Shown piece after piece: positions 24,360 through 35,043 of a DNA stretch of 64,000 bases. The notes beneath the pieces are model-generated. The model saw nothing but the letters and a program-made list of their open reading frames with translations. It was not told the origin of the DNA and made no database searches. This DNA comes from Symsagittifera roscoffensis (Eukaryota; Xenacoelomorpha; Acoela; Convolutidae): positions 22,980,370 through 23,044,369 of the forward strand of contig NC_087062.1 in the NCBI RefSeq assembly GCF_963678635.1, given 5' to 3'. The position numbers were made by a program, and so were the translations under genes. Position 1 is the stretch's first letter, and each line of letters opens with the position of its first letter.

Positions 24360-27300
24360 AGCGAGCCTTCCGGATTGGTGATTATTAAGAATTAAGAACG
24401 TTATTTGAACGATCGAACAAAACGTGAAGGTTAAAGGATTCGGGAATTGCTAATTTTTAAATTTTCGAAGTGATTACGTAACATTTCTGAGAAACGTCAG
24501 AAACGGCCATTTTAGCAAAAAGAATTAAGAAAAACAGAACAACATTAGTTGCGCGGACGATAAGTACGAAAATTGTGAGAAAAAACAATAGCAGATTGCA
24601 GGAATAGCAGTGAACACTCCGAGTTGCATCTATTGTGTAGCTACAATAGTTGCAAGGCTGTTGCAGACAACGGTGAAGGGTGGAGGACAGCCTTCCGGAT
24701 TAAGAAGAAATCAAGATTAACGAGCTTGATTCAGTGGATTCAAGAATCCGGAAGGTTTTCGCAACTGAGACTTTTATTCTTTTATATAGACTTTTAGCTT
24801 CTTGTCATGTCCTGATTTGAATTTAATTAACAACTGGATTCATTTTGATAAGGATGAGAAGCTAGGAGTTGGGGGAAAGGGTTGATCCATCTTCGATGGA
24901 GATGATGATTTTTATCTACTGAACAAAAACAATAGTAATATAATAAATAGTAGCCCTGTTTTTAGGAGTGACCTCGTGGTCTGGGGATACTGAGACCCAG
25001 TCATGAGCTCACTATTTCTGCATGTAATTAAGTTAATTTGAGTGTTTTGACCGAAGCCGAAAGCAGTAACGTTTTGTCGACCCGATGTTAGAAAAGACCA
25101 CCAAAAAGTACTGGCTTGGTAGAGACGGTGAAAAGCATGCAAAGCTCTGTTTAGACGTTAGCCAGTCGTCGTATGACTTAGTTTTGTTTTCCGTCGATAT
25201 GTATCTTCCGGGCGAATCTTACATACATGTTTTTATGGCGCTCATGGGTGTTATTTTTTTAACATCATGACCGGCAGAACCGTTAACGAGCACTCCGCGC
25301 CGAGCGGATGCTCACATTAACGCCCTTAATAGGCCTAAACCGCCGGGGCGGAAGGGTAGATCGGAACTTGGAAGCCCTCCGGATTACCGTGAATAGCTTT
25401 TTAACTTAGTTAAGACCGAAAATTCACGAACCAGGAAGGGTGGGGGGATCGGCCATTCCCTCGTTCACTGAGAGGTTTGTGACCAAAAACACTTAGAGAT
25501 ATATATAAAACCAAACAAAAAGTAGTATAGTACCCAAGAAAAACAAAAACCATAAAAAAATAACCGAAAAAACCAAAAACAGTAGAAAAAAGTAAAAAAT
25601 CAGTAGAAATCATCCCCCCAGACAAGATGTGATCCGACCCCCCCGTTGTTGTTGATAAATATATTGTTGTTACAGGCATTTATATCAGTCAGGATTGTTA
25701 CGATCATTTTTGTAGCCCGTTTGTGAGGCTTGTACTGTAGGGTTATTTGAGCATTTAAGCACGTTAATGATAAATTGCGCTCAATCCGGAAGGGTCAGCT
25801 GATTTGCGCTCAATTCGGAAGGGTCTTGGGAGAAGACTGATCCGGCAAGCAGTACAGGGAGCAACAAGAAGGCGCTCAACGACAACAACAATCGACTGTT
25901 GGGTATCGTTAACAAGTTTTGTATCCCTTTTGGTACAAAAAGTAAGATAGTAATCTGTGGGGGGCTCGACAGTGCTGCACTGTAGTGACCCTTCACCGAA
26001 CTGCGAATATCAGAGTTAAGCACCTTAATTCGGATATTAAGCAAACCCGGAGGGGTATAGTATTACTAATATTATTACTTATATAGCCTATATTAATAGT
26101 CTTATATCGTTTTTCAGTGAAAAACAACGAAAACAGACCGATTTTTAGGGTCAAAATAGCGATATTTTGATCCCCCCACAAGTCGCGATTTTAGAGATAT
26201 CGATAATTTTTGAAACGGAAAAAAGCGCTAAAGTAGTGTGTTACATCGTAATTGCACTACCATAATAGATAGAACCGGTTAAGTTTAGTTCGGAAGTGGT
26301 TGGAACTATTTTCGAATCAAAAAACCGAATTTTCGTGATTTTTGAGTAACCGAAACATTAAAAATTCAGAAAATTTTTTGAAATTTTTGAGTTCGAACAG
26401 TAAAAATAGTTGTTCGGACAACGTCCACTAGTGAATCTACAAGTTTTAAAACCCGCTACCCGAAAGCCTTCCCGGTTGCAGAGAAATCGAACTTAACGTG
26501 TTTGATTTGGTGGATTCATCAATCCGGAGGGGTACAGGTAGCATAGTTTTTTTGCAAATTTTTTCAACTAAAGCGTTTTAGATCGGGTCTTTTGCATTGA
26601 ACTAAAAGAGTATGGGCCTTCTGAGCTCGGATCAACAATTTTTAGGTCGAAAGGAACAGATTTGCGGAAAAAGTTAGGCGGAACCTATAAGAGAGAAATT
26701 TCTTGTTTTAGAAAAAAGACGTTTTGGTTAATAACTTTGGAACTACTGGGCAGATCGAGTTGATCTTGGTACCAATTGGTCAGGAATTAGCTGAGCTTAC
26801 TGATAGGGACAAAAGTTTTGCAAAAAAGTAAGCGTGAAAATTTTTCGAGATTGTTTTTAGCAAATTCCTCAATTTGGAAGGGTACACCCTTCACGTTTCA
26901 TAAATTTTTTTTTAGAAAAGCCGTTATACCCCTACCAAAAGGTAATAGCGGTTGAATAAGGTAATTTTAGGCTGTACTAGACGAAAAGTGAAGGCTAAAG
27001 GCACAGCAAAACCTTAATCGAGCCTAAGTTAGGCAAGCGACAAGACCCTTCACCGTTAGTGTGAATTGTAAAATAAGAGGCTTAACTTCAATCCGGAAGG
27101 GTCTAGGAAAGTAGTACATACCCTTCCTAGTTAATTGAAAAAGCAAAATTGCATCGGAGAACGTATCCGGAGGGGTATAGGTTGAAAGAAGGAAATCTCC
27201 GAAAAGCTACTTTTGCGAAACCGGAGGGCTCCCAATCCGGAGGGGTCAAAATTTTTTCAAGTTAGGAGGGGTCCGAATCCGGAGGGGTCTTATAGTTGCT

Positions 27301-27425
27301 AATTAGGAGGGTCCAAATCCGGAGGGGTCTGGTGTTAACTAACTCGGAGGGGTCCCAATCCGGAAGGGTCTAGATTTTGTTAGTCCGGAAGGGTCCTATT
27401 TGTGCCAATCCGGAGGGGTATTATT
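24360..27425 (+). repeat. CCGGA-box hairpin module array (leader of the Ty3-like element)
   Basis: A short GC-rich box, consensus aatccggaggggt(c/a), appears about twenty times in AT-rich DNA. Examples near 24744, 25783, 26522, 27093 and 27166 are followed by a dense run at 27220-27420. The opposite box, (a)cccttcc or ccttccggatt, occurs at 24366, 24691, 25375, 26465, 27050 and 27121. Often a left box lies about 50 nt before a right box, as at 24691/24744, 27050/27093 and 27121/27166, so each pair could form a hairpin. The array ends about 800 nt before gag. It may be a structured leader or LTR region, or a protein-binding array. No database family is known to me. Confidence 0.6.
25281..25323 (+). 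other. Strong stem-loop in the leader region
   Basis: 'cgttaacgagcactccgc' pairs with 'gcggatgctcacattaacg' around a 5-nt loop (gccga), with small internal bulges. It is followed by 'cgccggggcgg'. It is much GC-richer than its flanks. It could act in RNA dimerisation or packaging if it is in the element's transcript; that role is inference. Confidence 0.5.
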
Positions 27426-28208
27426 TTATTAAAGGACTTAGGTAGGTGAAAGAAAGACTAAAGTGAGAGGTATTAGGTTATTAGCACACAGGCTAGGAAT
27501 CAGTGACTGCACTGGTAACTTGCCTTTCAATAAGAACCAGACCAAAACAAAACAGGTCCGAACTCGGATATTCGCGACACTAAGTCTATATTAAAAAGAG
27601 CGTGATTCATTGGTGTGGATTGTAACATAATACGTTTTTGTGAAAAGTGACTGCCCTGAGGATTTTAGTAGGTCTAGCTCGGGCAGTCCGAAGGCAGATA
27701 GGTAACACAGTACTCGGTGGGCGCAATAGACGCCCACTTGAGAAATTTACTGCCTTCAAAGTTTTGTCTGTTTGGTGCAGCACCGAGCGGGGAAAGCTTT
27801 TTCTTTGAAAGACAAGTTCGACTATTGTACTGCGACCGACTAAAAGTACATTACACATACGTTTTTCTTTTCATAAAGGCATTAATATTCTGTCATTATA
27901 TAAAAAAAAAATTTTGTTTTTGATTTTAAATCAACGTAAATTGTGCTTGATTGGGTAGTGAGTACACTATCTTTTAAACTGACTGATAACATCATATTGT
28001 GCTAGTTTTCAAATCTTACGACCGATAATCGGTTAGTGTGAATAAATTTTATACAAACTGTACTCTGATAACATACAGGGATTCGTGGTCACTATTTAAT
28101 AGAATCTTGTGAAATTTATTGTGTTGTGTCATTATTATTTATAGTCAAACTATAAGATCACTAGCAATCGAATTAAGTGTATAGGCATTAAGAAGTGACA
28201 AATAGAAA
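27426..28208 (+). other. Leader between module array and upstream ORF
   Basis: No ORF of note. A perfect 7-bp stem (gtgggcg / cgcccac, loop caataga) lies at 27717-27737, and accgat.atcggt near 28021-28033 is a perfect palindrome. No primer-binding site matching a tRNA 3' end could be identified, and no matching LTR was found on the 3' side. Confidence 0.35.
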
Positions 28209-28349
28209 ATGAGTCTAGATAAGTCAAGGATACCAAAACGAGGTAATAGCTCTAGGAAATTCATACCTGAAAAGCAAAGAAAAACGATGACCGATCTCTT
28301 TGTGGATTGGATCAAGCGATCCCGGTCCGACAAAGAGGAGACGGTTTGA
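28209..28349 (+). CDS. Small ORF just upstream of gag (46 aa)
   Basis: ATG at 28209 and TGA at 28347-28349, six nucleotides before the gag ATG. The product is short and basic (starts MSLDKSRIPKRGNSSRKF, ends RSRSDKEETV). It resembles nothing I recognise. Its base composition changes from the AT-rich leader toward that of gag, which makes it more than a random frame. It could be a regulatory upstream ORF that limits or couples gag translation, or a small leader protein. Not proven to be coding. Confidence 0.4.
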   Translation: MSLDKSRIPKRGNSSRKFIPEKQRKTMTDLFVDWIKRSRSDKEETV

Positions 28350-28355
28350 GGCAGA

Positions 28356-30014
28356 ATGGTTGAAACGAGAAGTCAGAAGACCTCAGAAGAGCGTAAAGAA
28401 CTGTTAGAAGTGGAGGTCAACACAGACCATGCCATGAACGACAACCAGGAAGTACATGGACTGGAAGGGAGAGGCAGAAGGCTGGCGAGTGAATATACTC
28501 CGGTAGAACAAGGCCATGATTTTGCCACTTCCACCGGGACATTGGATCGAGAAGAGATGTCGGAACTGTCCGACATCTCAACTGAAGTAGCGACAACGAG
28601 AAGATCTCCGACAGACAACACTATGATGGCAGGCGGAACTGGGAAACAAACAACGTCATCATCGTTCTCCGAAAGAATGAAGAACACCTTCGGAAACATC
28701 TTTCCATTCACCATGGGAGGAGGCGCAGGGAACGAAGTTGAATCCCAGGAGGAAGAGGATGAAGAGGAGCAAGGGGACTTTGGATCTCAAGTCAGCCTCG
28801 ATAGTTCGATCCAGGAGAATGAGGCATACGTCGGAAGGGAGACTGGAACCATGGACAAATTTGGTGTAGTGACAACGATAAGCAAAGAGGTAAACACACC
28901 GGGCCAGTCCAAAGACTTCGCGATTATGACAAGTTCAGAGCCACAGACTGGAGAGAGTAGAACCAGAGGGCTAGGCAACGCGTTAGCGGATCCTGAAATA
29001 GATAATGAGAAGACGTCGAGACAGAGAGTCAAGGCCCGGATCTCGACCAGCACGAAGCTACCTGGGACCGACAGGGTTACACCGCCACTAGTGACGCCAC
29101 TCATGGATAACGGGGCAGCACTAGAAGAAGCCTTAAACAACATAGTGGACAGTTTAGGAGAACAAAATGAACAGATGTCCATAAGAATGAGTGAACTAGA
29201 AAGGGCAGTTCACATTGAAAGAGAAAGCCTGCGGGAAGAAATAAACCGCAATAGACAAGAAGTTGGCAGGAGCGAAAAACGCTTGAAAGAAAGAACGGAC
29301 GAGCATATGGCGAAGAACTTGTCGCGAATGACAAGAGAGGCGGAACAGCGAGAGTTACGCTTAAGAGACGACATGGAGAAGTTAAGAATTCAGCAAGAGC
29401 AGTCTCTTGGGACTCTTGACACAAAGATAGACGCGATGATGGAGAGGCGAACTCAGGCTATCATGGATAGGTTGGACGGGCTACTAAGCAGCAAGAGTGG
29501 ACCAAAAGAAGGAGAACCGAACTCGGGAGGTCCCAGCAGGGAACCGAGGGTGAACTTCAATGAACATCAAAACAGGAGGACATATGGATCCACTAGAGGC
29601 AGGGGCAGTTCATCAGGCTATGCCACAAGGGGTAATGGAGCATGGGGCCCGAACAGTAGAGCAAGTTCAACGGGGAACAGACAAACCTCTAACGAACGAC
29701 CAACGCAAGGCACACATGCGACTGGGAGAAGTGACTCTGGCAACAGGGGGCATGCAAGCCCGAGGAGGAGTCATGTGAGCCAGGCGGGAAACACTCACGG
29801 CGATTCGGATTGCAGGGATGCACCGCATACAGAGCCTCAGACGAGGTGTGAGGACACTCAGGCGGGACACTCAAGGGATGCTACGGCAATGGCCGCAGCA
29901 TTTGAACCCTTAAACAGGTCTTTGGAGACATTCCTTACAAGGTTATCCAGAACCAATGAACGCAGTGAGAAGTCCAGAAGGGTCTTTAAGAAACCAAGAT
30001 GCTACAAAGATTAA
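28356..30014 (+). CDS. gag: Gag, N-terminal part (ends at an in-frame TAA)
   Basis: Open from ATG 28356 to TAA 30012-30014 (552 codons). Residues 1-230 are acidic, Ser/Thr-rich and probably disordered. About 250-370 is a long predicted coiled coil rich in Glu, Arg, Leu and Met (for example ELERAVHIERESLREEINR). About 385-520 is Gly/Ser/Arg/His-rich low complexity that could bind RNA. The frame continues unchanged past the TAA into the capsid-like and zinc-knuckle region at 30015-30896. The stop therefore looks like a single nonsense change, or less likely a readthrough signal. Assignment to gag rests on position and on the downstream half. Confidence 0.75.
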   Translation: MVETRSQKTSEERKELLEVEVNTDHAMNDNQEVHGLEGRGRRLASEYTPVEQGHDFATSTGTLDREEMSELSDISTEVATTRRSPTDNTMMAGGTGKQTTSSSFSERMKNTFGNIFPFTMGGGAGNEVESQEEEDEEEQGDFGSQVSLDSSIQENEAYVGRETGTMDKFGVVTTISKEVNTPGQSKDFAIMTSSEPQTGESRTRGLGNALADPEIDNEKTSRQRVKARISTSTKLPGTDRVTPPLVTPLMDNGAALEEALNNIVDSLGEQNEQMSIRMSELERAVHIERESLREEINRNRQEVGRSEKRLKERTDEHMAKNLSRMTREAEQRELRLRDDMEKLRIQQEQSLGTLDTKIDAMMERRTQAIMDRLDGLLSSKSGPKEGEPNSGGPSREPRVNFNEHQNRRTYGSTRGRGSSSGYATRGNGAWGPNSRASSTGNRQTSNERPTQGTHATGRSDSGNRGHASPRRSHVSQAGNTHGDSDCRDAPHTEPQTRCEDTQAGHSRDATAMAAAFEPLNRSLETFLTRLSRTNERSEKSRRVFKKPRCYKD

Positions 30015-30896
30015 TCTGATGGCTGCATTGATACCTGGATAGAGGTAATGAAGCTGCACTTCGAGGAAGAGGACTTGTCGGAGAGACAGGAATGCAGTGC
30101 GCTCACCAGCAACTTGGAAGGGACAGCCCTGAACTGTGTCATGGCCAAGAAGCAATATCAACGTGACACTGCTGAGAAAATATTCGAAATCTTGTTAAAC
30201 CGTTTCGAATCAGGCGTGCAGGGGCACCAGGCGATGATGCGCTTCGAGAAACGGAGGCAACGAGAAGATGAAACGATAGATAAGTTTCTCGATGATTTGG
30301 AGATGCTGAGAAGACGCAGCCAACCGGATGAGTCAAACCGAAGGATGAACCTGGCCGTAGCCTCAAAATTCATCGATGGTGTGAGAAATGATGAACTTCG
30401 TACGATGCTAGCAACGCATTACACACCACTATCAACCAATGCGCCAACACAGGAGGAGTTGAGGCTCAAGTCGAAAGAGTATCTTTTGCTGAAACCTCCT
30501 TCGAGATCTGGATACTACAAGAACAATTATGGCAATTTTAACAACGGACCAGCAAACCAAGGGAACAATTGGTACAAACCGAGGGATGATATGGACAAGA
30601 GACGCTCTTGTGCCAATTGCAGTTCAACGGACCATCATGTGTCAGCATGCCCAGCTTACAAACAAGACATGAAAGCAATAGGCTTTAGCCTCGAGGACGA
30701 AGATGCGTCAGAATTGGACAATGAGGATTTCATGAGAGGAGTAATTGCAAAATTCGGACCGAGGTGTTTCTTTTGCAACTTGGAAGGTCATTTTAAATCA
30801 GATTGTCCGCAATTCTGGGATGTAGTGGCAGACATAAAGCATCCAAGAAGAAACTTTGTCAGGAGTGAAAGCCAGCAAGGCTCGACTTTTGAGTGA
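30015..30896 (+). CDS. gag: Gag, C-terminal part: capsid-like domain and two CCHC knuckles
   Basis: Same frame as the 28356 ORF, directly after its TAA; the first ATG in this half is at 30048. The early part fits a Ty3-type retrotransposon capsid (DTWIEVMKLHFEEE, ALTSNLEGTALN, then a helical region with FLDDLEMLRRR). Two zinc knuckles follow at continuous-frame residues about 752 and 804: C-X2-C-X4-H-X4-C in CANCSSTDHHVSACP and CFFCNLEGHFKSDCP. The frame ends at TGA 30894-30896 inside the start of pol. These domains assemble the particle and bind genomic RNA. Confidence 0.85.
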   Translation, partial: SDGCIDTWIEVMKLHFEEEDLSERQECSALTSNLEGTALNCVMAKKQYQRDTAEKIFEILLNRFESGVQGHQAMMRFEKRRQREDETIDKFLDDLEMLRRRSQPDESNRRMNLAVASKFIDGVRNDELRTMLATHYTPLSTNAPTQEELRLKSKEYLLLKPPSRSGYYKNNYGNFNNGPANQGNNWYKPRDDMDKRRSCANCSSTDHHVSACPAYKQDMKAIGFSLEDEDASELDNEDFMRGVIAKFGPRCFFCNLEGHFKSDCPQFWDVVADIKHPRRNFVRSESQQGSTFE

Positions 30897-33800
30897 AGCG
30901 GAGGTTCGCAGAAAGGATAAACCTCAAGAGCTGGCGGCAAAGAAAATGCAAGCGGTAACAGAGGAGACACGTGAACCGGAACCAGCAACTGCGGCTGATG
31001 ACTTCAAGATCGATTATAAGGCAGCCGCGAGGGATGCTCTAAATAGAGTGCAGCAAGAACTGGTGACGAAAGAGATCGAACAAAAGGTGAAACTTGAACT
31101 GGAAAATGAGAAACTTCAGGAGCAACTGAATACCTTCGAAGCAACGGAGTTCGAAGAAACGAAAGCACCAAGCAGTTTGAGCATGAAACTTAATGTGATC
31201 TCCGGTCAGAGGTTCGGCATGGTGCCGCAAGGAAGCAAGATACAGTCGATAATCTCAGTGGCTGGACACCAGGTAATAAGAAATCTCAGTGAACCATCCG
31301 AGTTCACTTTGATGCATTTGGACACATATGCAGATTATCTGAAGCAGGTGGAGCCACGCACCGAGTCGAGAGCCGTGCGAGCACTACTAACGACGGGTGG
31401 CCCTCGCATGAAGAAACTTCATGGACGCTACCTAGAGGTCTATGGGCCGTATCAAGTGATGCTGAACGTGGATGGAATCAGTATCTACAACAGGACTTAT
31501 GTAACAACAGATGATGACCAAATTGGGCAGATCTATTTGGGTGAGGAAGAACTCAAAGTCCGCAGGATAGGCCATGACGCCATGATGGAACAAGACGCAG
31601 TACACATTGGGTATGAAGCAGATGTGACCGCACATCTGCGCGACACCAACGGAACAAAACTCGGAGTCACAGGGCTTCTGGACACAGGAGCGGTAGTGAG
31701 TGTGATGCCGATAAAAACTTGGGAAAGAATGGGCTTCACGCGGGAAGATCTAATTCCAACGAATCTCCAACTGGCCGCCGCCAATCGAGGAGCTATCTAC
31801 GTGGCCGGAAGAACACCAATAACGGTCCTCCACATGGGAGGACGGGATCTTTGGATGAGCTTCCTGGTGGTAGAGAATCTGGACGACGCCGACCAATTCA
31901 TCTTGGGCAGAGATTTTGTCAGGAATTTTGACGTGATGATTGACTTGAACAACGGTCTGATACGGATTAGAAACCCGGACCGAAAGTATGTTAAGAGACC
32001 AATTAATAGGATAATAACAGACGAAAACAAGGTACCAATTTTTTTGGTTAGGAAAGTAAAATTACAACCAGGACAGGCTGTGGTAGCAATTTTTAGAATG
32101 AGAAATTTAAATTCGTTAAGTGATAGTAAACAGGTTTGCTTAGTACCGAATCCAAATAGTCAGAGTTCGGTGATTTTAGGCCGGAGCTTCTCGGTAACGC
32201 GAAACGGACTGTGTGTCAGTGTGTTGTTGAACACACTGGACACCACGGTTTCAATCCAGCGTGGAAAGAAGCTTGGCTACGCTTTGCCGATGAGGACCGA
32301 CTATGAGGAGACACAAAACTTGAAGAAATATAGTGTGAAAGACTGTCCTTATCATGCAAATATAGATAAAATTTTAAAGAGGATTAATGAATTAAAATCT
32401 ATTCATAAATTGTTTTCAATGAAATCCGAAACGGACGACGGCTTATCAAGCTGCTCGAATTTTCCGGAACGCCCCTCGTCATATGAACTAGAATCTGACA
32501 AACCGGTTTTGCCAGAGATAGCACATTTAAAAGGGAAAATAGGTGAGGGAGATTTCGAAAAATTGCGGGACCTCCTAAATCGGAACGCAGATGTATTTTC
32601 AAAACATAAGGCGGATATCGGTTGCTGTAATTTCGTCGAACACGAAATCGAACTAGAAGAGGGCGCCGATCCCCATAGGGAAGGCGCAAGGCGAATGACG
32701 CCACACAAATCGGAAGCCTGCCGAGCGGAAATAGAAATGTTGCTTGAATACGACATGATAGAACCCTCGAAATCGCCATGGGCTTGCGGGGTAGTAATGG
32801 CGAAAAAGAAAGGGGGGCAGCTTAGATTTTGTTGCGACTTTCGTTACTTGAACGCGGTAACGATAAAAGATGCGTACCCGATACCTCGAATAGACGAGAG
32901 CTTATCTAAGCTTGGTGATGCCAAGTTCTTCACCACATTGGACTTAGGTTCTGCCTTCTGGCAGGTCCCTCTGCGGAAGAAGGACAGAGAGAAAACAGGA
33001 TTCGCGTGCGAATTGGGATTGTACCAGTGGAAGAGGATGCCCTTCGGCTTGTGCAATGCAACGGCCACTTTTCAAAGACTGATGGCTCAGGCTTTGACGA
33101 GAGTGACCAAGAAGTACGGGAATCTCGTGATGTGTTACGTGGATGACTTAGTCATAGCGACACCGACCCTGGAAGACCACATTGATAGGCTCGATGAGGT
33201 CTTTGGATGCATGAAAAGAGCTGGATTGAAGTGCAAACCATCGAAATGTGAAATCCTTAGGGATTCGATTAAGTACCTAGGAAGAATGGTGGATAGGCAT
33301 GGTGTGAGGCCGGACCCGGAAGCAGTGGAAGCAGTGTTGACATGGAAGGCCCCCAGAATGGACACAAAGCTCCTGAGCTTCCTAGGGTTTGCCAATTACT
33401 ACCGAGAATTCATAAAAGGATATGCGGACAAGGTGTATCCGATGCAGAAGCTGATGCGCAACAAGGGGAAAAAGTTCGAATGGAACGATGAGGTACAGGT
33501 TGCTTTCGAGAACATAAAACGGGAACTGTGCGAAGCGCCAGTGCTGGGCATGCCTACAGAAAAGGGCATGTATGTTCTCGACATAGACGCATCGGTGGTA
33601 GCCATCTCAGGAATCTTGCATCAAGAGCAAGAATGGAACGGAAGAACAGTTCTTCGTCCCATTGCATACGGCAGCAAGGTTTTGAGTGACACAGAGATGA
33701 AATATGGCGCACCAAAAGCAGAAATGTTTGCAGTAGTCACCTTCGTGGAAAAGTACCGTGCATACTTGGGGAGCACTCCCTTCAAGTTACGCGTGGACAA

Positions 33801-35043
33801 CAGAGCGTTATCCTGGTTGAAAACCTACTCGATGGATCAGAGTTATATTGGTAGATGGATAGTCAGATTGGATGGCTACCATATGATAATCGAACATAGG
33901 ATGCGTGATAAACGCCAGAATGCTGACAGCCTCAGCAAGAAAACTGAGTTTTATGAAAGATTGGAGCAGAAGCAGGCCAATCAGGCGGAAATAAAGGAGG
34001 GATTCTCGTTTCTGGACAAAGAAACTTATGAAGTGCTTCCCTTAAGGAGATGGTTGGATAAGTCTGGACATCCAATTCCAGGGCACCCTGAGTTACCTGT
34101 AGAGAAAGCAGCCGAGATAAAGATCCTATCCAAGGAGGACCCAGTCCCCTTGGATCTGTTGCTGCGCTCGAACCTGGTCCAGCAAGAACTCTCTCGCATG
34201 AACATAAACAGCCTCTCATTATTGGATAAAACGGTGCAAGTCACACCGCAAGTGATGCGGATGCTGGGTGGATTGTTAGAAAGAGAAGTGACCAGAGATG
34301 ACCCCGAGTGGACAGCAGCAGTGGCATCGCTAACAATTAGTGAGAAGGTGAAGATCATGCCGTCCAGACGACAGCACGAAGAAAACGAGAGGGATTGTAG
34401 GACAATAGTTCAGCAACTAATATCCTCAATACCCCAAGAGATTTTCAGCAGTACTTCTTACGGACAGAAAGAACAGGGGAGCAGCAAGCAAAAGAAAACT
34501 GTCACCTTTGTGGACCAGGATAAGGAAGGTAAAAAGGTAGAACAAAATCTGCTGCAAGACTATTTGTCCGGGGAGACGAATGATGAAAAGAACCAGCGAT
34601 CACCAGATCAACACCCGGGACAAGAAAATTTGTCCGGGGAGTCTGAGATAGACGAGAAAATTACTGATGCGAAACAGGACTTAGAGAACAAGGTTTTGTC
34701 CGGGAATTTAAGATGGATGCGAAGAAGGCACATACATGATCTGGAGGAACGTGCAGTATCCAGCACAACCTCTTCGACGGATGATGATTCCCGAAACTCA
34801 GGAATGGACACCTATTCAGACAGGAACTCGAGTTCGGGATCAGAACTGTCAGAACTAGCGATACACACGCTACTAGTGGAAACTCGGGCAAGGGACCTGG
34901 ACAGAGAGGTGTACCAGGATCCTGACAGTGATCGCTACCTAATACCAAGCGAAAGAGTCTTTGACAACGCAGCGGATGACTTGGAGACGATAGCGGTATC
35001 GAAACGTTCGATGAGCCTGTTGCCGCAGAAAGAGGTTGATTGA
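30856..35043 (+). CDS. pol: Pol polyprotein: protease, reverse transcriptase, RNase H; no integrase
   Basis: 1395 codons in the +1 frame relative to gag, overlapping it by about 40 nt, so expression probably uses ribosomal frameshifting in or before the overlap. A retropepsin-like protease has its active-site DTG at residues 276-278 (TGLLDTGAVVSVMP). The RT spans about 640-870 with LRFCCDFRYLN, TTLDLGSAFWQVPL, MPFGLCNATATFQ and the catalytic YVDD at 761-764, then the thumb with FLGFANYYREFI. RNase H follows at about 905-1030 (DIDAS, KAEMFAV, RVDNRALSWL, NADSLSK). The last 360 residues are a Glu/Ser-rich linker. No HHCC zinc finger or D,D-35-E integrase core is present. The stop TGA at 35041-35043 is the first triplet of an inverted-repeat arm, so the protein is truncated. 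It cannot integrate on its own. Confidence 0.92.
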   Translation: MSGVKASKARLLSEAEVRRKDKPQELAAKKMQAVTEETREPEPATAADDFKIDYKAAARDALNRVQQELVTKEIEQKVKLELENEKLQEQLNTFEATEFEETKAPSSLSMKLNVISGQRFGMVPQGSKIQSIISVAGHQVIRNLSEPSEFTLMHLDTYADYLKQVEPRTESRAVRALLTTGGPRMKKLHGRYLEVYGPYQVMLNVDGISIYNRTYVTTDDDQIGQIYLGEEELKVRRIGHDAMMEQDAVHIGYEADVTAHLRDTNGTKLGVTGLLDTGAVVSVMPIKTWERMGFTREDLIPTNLQLAAANRGAIYVAGRTPITVLHMGGRDLWMSFLVVENLDDADQFILGRDFVRNFDVMIDLNNGLIRIRNPDRKYVKRPINRIITDENKVPIFLVRKVKLQPGQAVVAIFRMRNLNSLSDSKQVCLVPNPNSQSSVILGRSFSVTRNGLCVSVLLNTLDTTVSIQRGKKLGYALPMRTDYEETQNLKKYSVKDCPYHANIDKILKRINELKSIHKLFSMKSETDDGLSSCSNFPERPSSYELESDKPVLPEIAHLKGKIGEGDFEKLRDLLNRNADVFSKHKADIGCCNFVEHEIELEEGADPHREGARRMTPHKSEACRAEIEMLLEYDMIEPSKSPWACGVVMAKKKGGQLRFCCDFRYLNAVTIKDAYPIPRIDESLSKLGDAKFFTTLDLGSAFWQVPLRKKDREKTGFACELGLYQWKRMPFGLCNATATFQRLMAQALTRVTKKYGNLVMCYVDDLVIATPTLEDHIDRLDEVFGCMKRAGLKCKPSKCEILRDSIKYLGRMVDRHGVRPDPEAVEAVLTWKAPRMDTKLLSFLGFANYYREFIKGYADKVYPMQKLMRNKGKKFEWNDEVQVAFENIKRELCEAPVLGMPTEKGMYVLDIDASVVAISGILHQEQEWNGRTVLRPIAYGSKVLSDTEMKYGAPKAEMFAVVTFVEKYRAYLGSTPFKLRVDNRALSWLKTYSMDQSYIGRWIVRLDGYHMIIEHRMRDKRQNADSLSKKTEFYERLEQKQANQAEIKEGFSFLDKETYEVLPLRRWLDKSGHPIPGHPELPVEKAAEIKILSKEDPVPLDLLLRSNLVQQELSRMNINSLSLLDKTVQVTPQVMRMLGGLLEREVTRDDPEWTAAVASLTISEKVKIMPSRRQHEENERDCRTIVQQLISSIPQEIFSSTSYGQKEQGSSKQKKTVTFVDQDKEGKKVEQNLLQDYLSGETNDEKNQRSPDQHPGQENLSGESEIDEKITDAKQDLENKVLSGNLRWMRRRHIHDLEERAVSSTTSSTDDDSRNSGMDTYSDRNSSSGSELSELAIHTLLVETRARDLDREVYQDPDSDRYLIPSERVFDNAADDLETIAVSKRSMSLLPQKEVD

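Larger units (their letters stand above)
28209..35043 (+). mobile_element. Ty3/gypsy-like retrotransposon, 3'-truncated
   Basis: Contains the small ORF, gag (interrupted by one stop) and pol (protease, RT, RNase H) in Ty3/gypsy order. The reading frames are long and nearly clean, so the copy is young compared with the LINE remnants. Integrase and 3' LTR are absent: the coding sequence stops exactly where a 286-bp inverted-repeat arm begins (35041). The 5' limit is unclear and may reach back to about 24.4 kb if the CCGGA-box array is its leader. No LTR pair was found. Confidence 0.8.

Noticed and set aside
24360-27425. CRISPR-like array
   Set aside because: Box copies are short, variable in spacing and partly inverted, in a eukaryotic retroelement context; no cas genes.
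28373-30373. Several open frames on the minus strand opposite gag
   Set aside because: They are antisense shadows of the gag reading frame; compositions follow the sense codons and no domain is visible.
31039-34948. Many minus-strand and off-frame ORFs across pol
   Set aside because: Shadow frames of the 1395-codon pol gene, which has clear protease, RT and RNase H motifs.
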